From assembly GCF_049446075.1 (NCBI RefSeq), contig NZ_JBMSEB010000002.1:62001-126000 (forward strand): 64,000 nt of DNA, in the 5' to 3' direction. Source of the DNA: Humibacter sp049446075. GTDB lineage: Bacteria > Actinomycetota > Actinomycetes > Actinomycetales > Microbacteriaceae. Below are positions 58,682 to 64,000 of this stretch, in pieces. Numbering within the stretch: the first letter of the stretch is position 1; each line of letters starts with the position of its first letter. Under the pieces are notes generated by a model, which worked only from the letters and a program-made list of their open reading frames with translations, ran no database searches and was not told the origin of the DNA. A program made the position numbers and the translations under genes.

Positions 58682-59809
58682 CTAGGGGGCGGGTGAGGAT
58701 CCCGCGCTGAGGGCAAGCCGGCGGCCGGCCTCGCGAAGCCAGCGCGCGGGATCCTCGATCGCACGATCGACCGAGCCGGCCAGGTCGGTCAGGGAGACGA
58801 CGTCGGCCATCCCCTGCGGCTCGGCCGCCACCGCGCCTGCCACCAGCGCGACGGGCACGTCGACCGCTCGCGCGCGGCCGGCCACGACGGCGGGAGCCTT
58901 GCCGGAGTCGGTCTGCGCGTCGTAGCGCCCCTCACCGACGATCACGAGGTTCGCTCGAGCCAGAGCGGCGTCGAGTCCGACCGCGTCGGCGATGGCCGTC
59001 GCCCCGGAGGTGAGCCGCGCACCCCAGGCGAGAAGGCCGAAACCGGTGCCTCCCGCCGCGCCCGCACCCGGCGCTGCCGGATCGATCCCGGTCTCGGCGG
59101 CGACGAGTGCCGACCACGAGGCGAGGCCCGCGTCGAGGGCGAAGCGCTGGGCGGCGTCCGCTCCCTTCTGCTCCCCGAAGACGTGTGCGGCGCCGGCCGG
59201 CCCGAGCAGCGGGTTCGTCACATCGCTGAGCACGAGCGCACCGCCGCTCGGCAGCCCGCGCACTTCGGAAAGGTCGACGGATGCCACCTCGCTGAGCGTG
59301 GCGCCGCCCAGCGCGACGGGTCTGCCTACCGCGTCGAGCATCCGCGCGCCGAGAGCGACCAGCGCCCCTGTGCCGCCGTCGGTCGACGCGCTCCCTCCGA
59401 TGCCAAGCAGCAGGCGGGAGAGGCCGTGATCGAGCGCGTCGGCGATGGCCTGCCCGAAGCCGAGCGTGTGCGCGCCGAGCGGATCCAGCCGCTCGAGCAG
59501 CGTGAGCCCGCTCGTCTCTGCCAGCTCGACGACACCCGTTCCGCCCGGCAGACCATTGGTAGGTGGCAGCAGCATCCAGGATGCCTTCACGCGGCCGCCG
59601 TTCGGCCCCGTCACCTCGACGGGCATGCGCTTCGCGCCTGGCACCGCGAGTTCGAATGCGTCGAGCGTGCCCTCTCCCCCGTCGGCCATCGGGAGCTCGA
59701 CCAGCTCATCGTCGGGGTGTACCGATCGCCATCCAGCGGCGAGCGCTTCTGCCACCTGAACGGCCGTTGCGGACCCCTTGAAGGAGTCGGGGGCGATCAC
59801 GATGCGCAT
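58682..59809 (-). CDS. glxK: glycerate kinase (GarK/GlxK family)
   Basis: A 375-residue type-I glycerate kinase. MRIVIAPDSFKGSATA opens the protein, PMADGGEGTLDAF carries the substrate motif, and LGIGGSASTDGGTGAL and VIVGEGRYDAQTDSGKAP are family blocks. It phosphorylates D-glycerate (2-phosphoglycerate is the usual GarK product). It lies 57 bases downstream of the isomerase gene on the same strand, so it may complete the catabolic route of that operon. ATG 59809 is used; an in-frame ATG 17 codons upstream is possible. Confidence 0.93.
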   Translation of the reverse strand: MRIVIAPDSFKGSATAVQVAEALAAGWRSVHPDDELVELPMADGGEGTLDAFELAVPGAKRMPVEVTGPNGGRVKASWMLLPPTNGLPGGTGVVELAETSGLTLLERLDPLGAHTLGFGQAIADALDHGLSRLLLGIGGSASTDGGTGALVALGARMLDAVGRPVALGGATLSEVASVDLSEVRGLPSGGALVLSDVTNPLLGPAGAAHVFGEQKGADAAQRFALDAGLASWSALVAAETGIDPAAPGAGAAGGTGFGLLAWGARLTSGATAIADAVGLDAALARANLVIVGEGRYDAQTDSGKAPAVVAGRARAVDVPVALVAGAVAAEPQGMADVVSLTDLAGSVDRAIEDPARWLREAGRRLALSAGSSPAP

Positions 59810-59866
59810 GCGTTCACTCTTCCGCATCTTTCGTGGTGGACGCCGGCGCCCGCCGCGCACCCGTGC

Positions 59867-60724
59867 TCAGAGGTGTGGGGCGACGACGCCGCTGAAGGCG
59901 GCCGAGGTCTGGGCGGCGACCTGGTCGTAGGGGCGTGCCCAGACATCCGCGTTGAAGATCTCGCACTCGATGTCGCCCACGTACCCCGCCTCGGCGACAG
60001 CACGTGTGATGGGTGCGAAATCGATGTGGCCCTCGCCGGGAACACCTCGTCCGAGCAGAACGTCGGCGGGCAGCGGGGTCAGCCAATCGCACACCTGGTA
60101 CGACGCGATGCGGCCGAGCCGGCCGGCGCGCTCGATCTGCTGCAGCACGTCGGGATCCCACCACACGTGGTAGGTGTCGACGACGACGCCTGCCGTGGGA
60201 CCCGCCGCGACGGCGAGATCGATCGCCTGCCCGAGCGTCGAGACCACGGCCCGGTCGGCGGCGAACATCGGATGAAGCGGCTCTACTGCGAGCGCCACTC
60301 CGGCGGATGCCGCAAACGGCTCGAGCTCGCCGAGAGCGTCCCGAACCCGTTCGCGCGCCCCTGCCAGGTCCCTGGAGCCGTGCGGAAGTCCGCCTGCCAC
60401 GAGCACGAGCACGGCCGCCGATCCCTGGGCGCCTGCCGCGGCGAGCGCGGCTGTCTCCTCGATCGCGCGGCGGTTGTCGTCGAGCGCTGCCACGCGTTCG
60501 GGCCCATCCGGCGCCGTGAAGAACCCGCCGCGGCACAGGCTCGAGACACGCAGCCCGGAGTCGGCGACAAGACGCGTCGCGACCTCGAGGCCGACGTCGG
60601 CGACCGGCTCCCGCCACAGTCCGATGCTCTGGATGCCCGCGCTCTGCGTCGCCGCTATCGCCTCGGCGAGCGATGCGTGCTTGACCGTCGCCTGATTGAG
60701 CGAGTACCTGGGATGCGCGGTCAT
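59867..60724 (-). CDS. sugar-phosphate isomerase/epimerase-like TIM-barrel protein 2
   Basis: A 285-residue xylose-isomerase-like TIM barrel with VALAVEPLHPMFAADRAVV, GVVVDTYHVWWDPDV and GEGHIDFAPITRAV, giving the metal-binding Glu, Asp, His and Glu. The family includes hydroxypyruvate isomerase and epimerases. It overlaps the DUF993 gene by four bases. The reaction is unknown. Confidence 0.87.
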   Translation of the reverse strand: MTAHPRYSLNQATVKHASLAEAIAATQSAGIQSIGLWREPVADVGLEVATRLVADSGLRVSSLCRGGFFTAPDGPERVAALDDNRRAIEETAALAAAGAQGSAAVLVLVAGGLPHGSRDLAGARERVRDALGELEPFAASAGVALAVEPLHPMFAADRAVVSTLGQAIDLAVAAGPTAGVVVDTYHVWWDPDVLQQIERAGRLGRIASYQVCDWLTPLPADVLLGRGVPGEGHIDFAPITRAVAEAGYVGDIECEIFNADVWARPYDQVAAQTSAAFSGVVAPHL

Positions 60725-62004
60725 GCGCGCGCCGCCTCGTGCGAAGCATCCGGCTCCGCGGGCGCCGTGGCCGCTTGCGTCGATCCTGCTCGGGTCGCGG
60801 TCTGCGACACGCCTCCGACGATGCCGTTCAGGGCGAGCATCCCGTGCCAGCGCGCCGCCGCCAGCTCAGGACGCTCGAGCGCGCCCGATCCGTTGGCGAG
60901 CCGCACGATCTCCGAGAGGTGCGGGAGGCTGCGTGCCGAGTGCAAGCCGCCGACCATGGTGAACGACTCCTGGTGGCCGTTGAGCCAGCTGAGGAACGCC
61001 ACGCCCGTCTTGTAGTAGAACGTGGGCGCGGCGAACACCTGCCGGCTGAGCGCCTCGGTCGGGCGAAGGATGCGCTCGTAGCCATCGCGATCGCCGTCGT
61101 CGAGCGCGCGGATGGCTCTGGATGCCACGGGCGCGATCGCCGCGAACGCGCCGAGCAGGGCATCCGAGTAGTGTCCGTGCTCCTCGGCGCCGACCGGTCC
61201 CGTGCCGTCGCCCGCGATGAGATCGACGTAATTGAAGTCGTCGCCGGTGAACATGCTCGCGGCGCGCGGAAGACGGGAGCGAACGTGGATCTCTGCGTCG
61301 GCATCCAGCAGGCTCATCTTGATGCCGGACACCTTGTCAGCATTCGCCTCGATGATGCGGATGACCGTGTCCGCGGCTTCGCGGAAGCCGCCGTCGCGCC
61401 CGCCGAAGTACCCCTTCAGCGCAGGGTCGAACGCCTCGCCCAGCCAGTGCAGGATGACCGGCCCGCTCGCGCGCTGCAGCACGGCGCCGTAGACGCGCTC
61501 GTAGTCGGCGGGCGATTGCGCGGCGCGCGCAAGGTGACGCGAGGCCATGAGCACGACGCCTGCGCCGGCATCCTCGGTGAACTCGAGCTGCTCGAGATAG
61601 GCGTCGATCACGGCGTCGAGCGAGATCGCCTCGTCGTCCACGTGGTCGGTGTTGACCCCCACCACGAGCGCACCGCCGACGGTTGCCGCCTCGCCGGCGC
61701 TGCGCGAAATGAGCTCGCGCGTCGCTGCGGCATCCAGTCCCATGTTGCGCTGGGCCGTGTCCATGGCATCGGCGACGCCCAGACCCTGCGACCAGACGTG
61801 GTGGCGGAAGGCGAGTGTGGCATCCCAGTCCAGGTCGGCGGGAGCGCCCGGCACGTTCTCGGCGTACGGCTTCGGGATGACGTGCGCCGCCGCGTAGGCG
61901 ACCCGCGACCGCAGCGGCTTCGCCGCCGCGAGCGCTGGCTCATGCTCGATGAGTGGCTGCGTGCTCAGGGCTCCGTCTTTGGCGACGAGAAGCAGATCCG
62001 TCAT
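60721..62004 (-). CDS. DUF993 dihydrodipicolinate-synthase-family protein
   Basis: A 427-residue protein of the DHDPS/aldolase superfamily as annotated for DUF993: AYAAAHVIPKPYAENVPGAP, ALVVGVNTDHVDDEAISLD, GPVILHWLGEAFDPALKGYFGG, KVSGIKMSLLDA with a Lys in the Schiff-base strand, and TFYYKTGVAFLSWLNGHQ. A carbon-carbon lyase or dehydratase role is inferred. The ATG overlaps the dehydrogenase stop by four bases. Confidence 0.85.
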   Translation of the reverse strand: MTDLLLVAKDGALSTQPLIEHEPALAAAKPLRSRVAYAAAHVIPKPYAENVPGAPADLDWDATLAFRHHVWSQGLGVADAMDTAQRNMGLDAAATRELISRSAGEAATVGGALVVGVNTDHVDDEAISLDAVIDAYLEQLEFTEDAGAGVVLMASRHLARAAQSPADYERVYGAVLQRASGPVILHWLGEAFDPALKGYFGGRDGGFREAADTVIRIIEANADKVSGIKMSLLDADAEIHVRSRLPRAASMFTGDDFNYVDLIAGDGTGPVGAEEHGHYSDALLGAFAAIAPVASRAIRALDDGDRDGYERILRPTEALSRQVFAAPTFYYKTGVAFLSWLNGHQESFTMVGGLHSARSLPHLSEIVRLANGSGALERPELAAARWHGMLALNGIVGGVSQTATRAGSTQAATAPAEPDASHEAARA

Positions 62005-63215
62005 CGCAGCGCTCCGGCTGCCTCGGCGCCGCTCTCCACAACCCCGGCCAGCTCGCGCACGTTCTCGGCAGTGACGGTTGGCACGTCGACGCGAACTCCG
62101 TCGCGCGAGCTCTCCAGGCCCTTCTCCGCGAGCAGCACACCCCGGGCGCCGGAGAGGAAGTCGTACGGGAACGGGGCGTCTTCCGCGACATGGCGGATGA
62201 ACTCTTCCCACTGCACCTTGAAGCCGTTCTCGAACGCCTCGGTGTCCGGCAGCTCGTGCCAGTCCGCCGCGTAGTCGTGCGTGTCGGGAATGTCCGGATT
62301 CCAGGTGGGTCGAGGCGTGGCGTTGCGCGGCTGGATCTTGCAGCCGAACAGCCCGACGACCGCGCTGCCGAGGGTTCCGTCCACGTGGAACTCGACGAGC
62401 TCGTCACGATTGACCCGTGTCGTCCAGCTCGAGTTGAGCTGTGCCGTGATGCCGCCGGCGAGATCGAAGACGGCGTACGCCGCGTCGTCCGCCGTCGCCC
62501 GGTACGCGCGTCCCTGCTCGTCGATGCGCTCGGCGATCTCCGTGACGGCCCGCGCATAGACGGACTCGACGCGTCCGAACAGGTACTCCAGCACGTAGTT
62601 CCAGTGCGGGAACATGTCGACGATGATGCCGCCGCCGTCTTCGGTGCGGTAGTTCCAGCTCGGGCGCTGCGCGGGCATCCAATCGCCCTCGAACACCCAG
62701 TAGCCGAACTCGCCGCGAACCGAGAGGATGCGACCGAAGAACCCGGAGTCGATCAGGCGGCGCAACTTGCGGAGCCCGGGCAGGTAGAGCTTGTCGTGGA
62801 CGACGCCGTTCTTGACGCCGGCCTCGTCGGCCAGCCGGGCGAGCTCGAGCGCCTCCTCGAAGGACTCTGCGGTCGGCTTCTCGGTGTAGATGGCCTTGCC
62901 TGCGGCGATCGCCTTCTTGATGGCGGATGCCCGCGCCTTCGTCACGAGGAAGTCCGCGTACACCTGCCACCGGTCATCGGCCAGCGCTGCGTCGAGGTCG
63001 GTCGTGTAGTGCTCGAGGCCGTGGCGCTTCGCCAGCTCGGCGAGCTTCGCCTCGTTGCGGCCTACGAGCAGCGGCTCGACCTGTACACGGGTGCCATTGG
63101 AGAGCTCGACGCCCCCCTGCTCCCTGATCGCGAGGATGGAGCGCACGAGGTGCTGCCGGTATCCCATGCGTCCGGAGACGCCGTTCATGATGATTCCGAT
63201 GGTCGACTCTGACAC
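62001..63215 (-). CDS. Gfo/Idh/MocA-family dehydrogenase 4
   Basis: A 404-residue dehydrogenase, first gene of the operon. IGIIMNGVSGRMGYRQHLVRS is a GxxGRMG-type Rossmann loop unlike those of dehydrogenases 1-3; EKPTAES carries the Lys, and GGGIIVDMFPHWNYVLEYL the substrate block. GTG 63215. It is preceded by a promoter with an AAGCGCTT operator, so it too answers to a LacI-type regulator. Confidence 0.9.
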   Translation of the reverse strand: MSESTIGIIMNGVSGRMGYRQHLVRSILAIREQGGVELSNGTRVQVEPLLVGRNEAKLAELAKRHGLEHYTTDLDAALADDRWQVYADFLVTKARASAIKKAIAAGKAIYTEKPTAESFEEALELARLADEAGVKNGVVHDKLYLPGLRKLRRLIDSGFFGRILSVRGEFGYWVFEGDWMPAQRPSWNYRTEDGGGIIVDMFPHWNYVLEYLFGRVESVYARAVTEIAERIDEQGRAYRATADDAAYAVFDLAGGITAQLNSSWTTRVNRDELVEFHVDGTLGSAVVGLFGCKIQPRNATPRPTWNPDIPDTHDYAADWHELPDTEAFENGFKVQWEEFIRHVAEDAPFPYDFLSGARGVLLAEKGLESSRDGVRVDVPTVTAENVRELAGVVESGAEAAGALR

Positions 63216-63255
63216 TGTCGTTCTCTTTCGTGGTCGTCGCGGCTTCCACTCCGAT

Positions 63256-63281
63256 CGGGAAAGCGCTTACCACACCATAAC
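63256..63281 (-). promoter_or_regulatory. promoter and AAGCGCTT operator of the DUF993 operon
   Basis: On the minus strand TGTTATGGT (63281-63273) is an extended -10, and GGTAAGCGCTTTCCC (63270-63256) follows 2 bases later, over the transcription start. No LacI gene is adjacent, so the regulator is one of the five here or another elsewhere. Confidence 0.6.
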
Positions 63282-63406
63282 AGCAGGCGCCCCACGACGA
63301 CAATCCCGGGGTGCGCGGCGCCACCGTCGTCCGCGCCGCGCCAGCACCGGCCGCGGCGCTTCGCCGCCGGCGGACCGCGTCATCGTCGGCCGCGCGGCGC
63401 CAGCAT

Positions 63407-63682
63407 CGGCCGTTTTCAGGACATACGGCCGGCCGAGCCAATAGTGGGGACGAGCGGGATGACGTCCTGAAATAGCGTTGCCTCCGCCCCGGCTTCGGCG
63501 CCGGCGGCGGCCGCACCACGCCAGCGGCGGCCAGATCAGGCCACCGTCTGCCGGGCCGCGTCGCCGTCGGCCGGGCCGCATCACCCTCGGCGTGCCACAC
63601 CAGCAGCGGCCGTTTTCAGGACACAGGGCCGGCCAGGCCGCCAGTCGGGCCGAGCGGGACCATTTCCTGAAATAGTGTTGCC
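63407..63682. repeat. two 76-bp palindromic repeat elements, 200 bp apart
   Basis: Unit 1 (63407-63482) and unit 2 (63607-63682) start with CGGCCGTTTTCAGGACA and end with TCCTGAAATAG(C/T)GTTGCC. TTTCAGGA near one end and TCCTGAAA near the other make each unit self-complementary. The middles differ by substitutions. The surrounding 63282-63724 is GC-rich and has no credible gene, although long open frames exist. They look like small non-coding dispersed elements (REP/MITE-like). Confidence 0.75.
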
Positions 63683-63724
63683 GGCGCCGCGGCTTCGGCA
63701 CTGCTGCGCTCAACCGACATGTCC

Positions 63725-63888
63725 GGCGCTACACACCCTCAACACTCAATCGCTCGATCCGAGAGCAAGCGAGCTTGCCCTCTTCTCTCGCTCACTCGCG
63801 TACTCGGGCGCTACGCACCCTCAACACTCAATCGCTCGATCCGAGAGCAAGCGAGCTTGCTCTCTTCTCTCGCTCACTCGCGTACTCC
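63725..63888. repeat. 82-bp tandem duplication at the 3' end of the UvrA-like gene
   Basis: Copies at 63725-63806 and 63807-63888 differ at about four positions. Each holds GAGAGCAAGC-ga-GCTTGCTCTC (perfect in copy 2, one mismatch in copy 1). Copy 2 contains the last 20 codons and the stop of the UvrA-like gene; copy 1 repeats these downstream of the stop. Confidence 0.9.
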
Positions 63889-64000
63889 GAGAGGTATTGG
63901 CCGGTCAGGGTCGGGCGTGTGGCGACGAGGTCGGCCGGGGTCCCCTCGAAGACGATGCGACCGCCGTCGTGCCCGGCCCCCGGACCGAGGTCGATGATCC
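63828..64000 (-). CDS. UvrA-like ABC excinuclease subunit, C-terminal end only
   Basis: The last 56 codons are visible; the gene enters from the right edge. IIDLGPGAGHDGGRIVFEG, then TPADLV and LTGQYLSEY match the end of UvrA and of the shorter UvrA-like drug-resistance proteins. A tail of about 17 charged and Ser-rich residues (SEREKRASSLALGSSD) follows the usual end and is encoded inside the 82-bp repeat. Whether it is true UvrA cannot be told from this piece. Confidence 0.8.
   Translation of the reverse strand, partial: IIDLGPGAGHDGGRIVFEGTPADLVATRPTLTGQYLSEYASEREKRASSLALGSSD

Noticed and set aside
62974..63713. Overlapping minus-strand open frames with internal repeats
   Set aside because: They are translations of the 76-bp repeat elements and GC-rich DNA (Arg/Ala/Pro-rich), not genes.
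63725..63888. CRISPR-like repetition
   Set aside because: Two adjacent 82-bp copies without spacers; a tandem duplication.

Overview
The window comes from a high-GC actinobacterium. Near-universal G/C third codon positions, the many in-frame ggatgcc/gcatcc words and the gene content (actinobacterial-type xylose isomerase, GH95/GH31/GH42 sets, LacI regulators each paired with an ATPase-less sugar ABC transporter) point to Microbacteriaceae. This is an inference from style and families, not a database match. No rRNA, tRNA, CRISPR array, phage gene or insertion sequence was recognised.

Layout. (1) 1-3.3 kb: the N-terminal part of a secreted beta-helix protein and two divergent LacI regulators. 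(2) 3.4-15.8 kb: housekeeping and a molybdenum block: a DinB2-like Y-family polymerase, a Ser/Thr kinase, a membrane-anchored sulfite-oxidase-type molybdoenzyme, a molybdate-binding HTH protein with modABC, moaA, then a second molybdoenzyme with its flavin reductase and a zinc-ribbon protein. (3) 15.8-19.7 kb: a Bcr/CflA-type exporter, a PfkB sugar kinase and a ROK regulator. (4) 19.7-63.2 kb: an almost uninterrupted plant-polysaccharide utilisation region.

Region 4 has several regulated units. A GH1 beta-glucosidase and a sugar ABC transporter share AGCGCT-type operators placed just after their -10 boxes. Between them lies an operon of two Gfo/Idh/MocA dehydrogenases, a TIM-barrel isomerase and a ThuA protein. 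An 804-residue GH3 enzyme follows the transporter. A divergent unit holds GH42 beta-galactosidase, GH31 alpha-xylosidase and a second GH3 opposite a LacI gene and a YesL-like membrane gene; the same operator word (CGTCGAAGCG) recurs in the promoter region of an LplABC-type transporter operon. A third transporter operon carries ThuA, Gfo/Idh/MocA and a GH95 alpha-L-fucosidase, with a LacI gene opposite and two GTCAAGCGCTT operators. xylA and xylB follow. No sugar-cleaving enzyme here has a signal peptide, so the picture is import of oligosaccharides and stepwise cytoplasmic trimming. The set alpha-fucosidase, beta-galactosidase, alpha-xylosidase, beta-glucosidase and xylose catabolism matches what fucosylated xyloglucan oligosaccharides would require. 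None of the three sugar transporters has its own ATPase, so a shared MsiK/MsmK-type ATPase elsewhere is expected.

The right end holds a patatin-like protein with a substituted catalytic Asp, glycerate kinase, an operon of a TIM-barrel isomerase, a DUF993 aldolase-like protein and a third Gfo/Idh/MocA dehydrogenase, and then a repeat-rich 0.6 kb with two 76-bp elements spaced exactly 200 bp apart and an 82-bp tandem duplication that carries the C-terminal codons of a UvrA-like gene running off the window.
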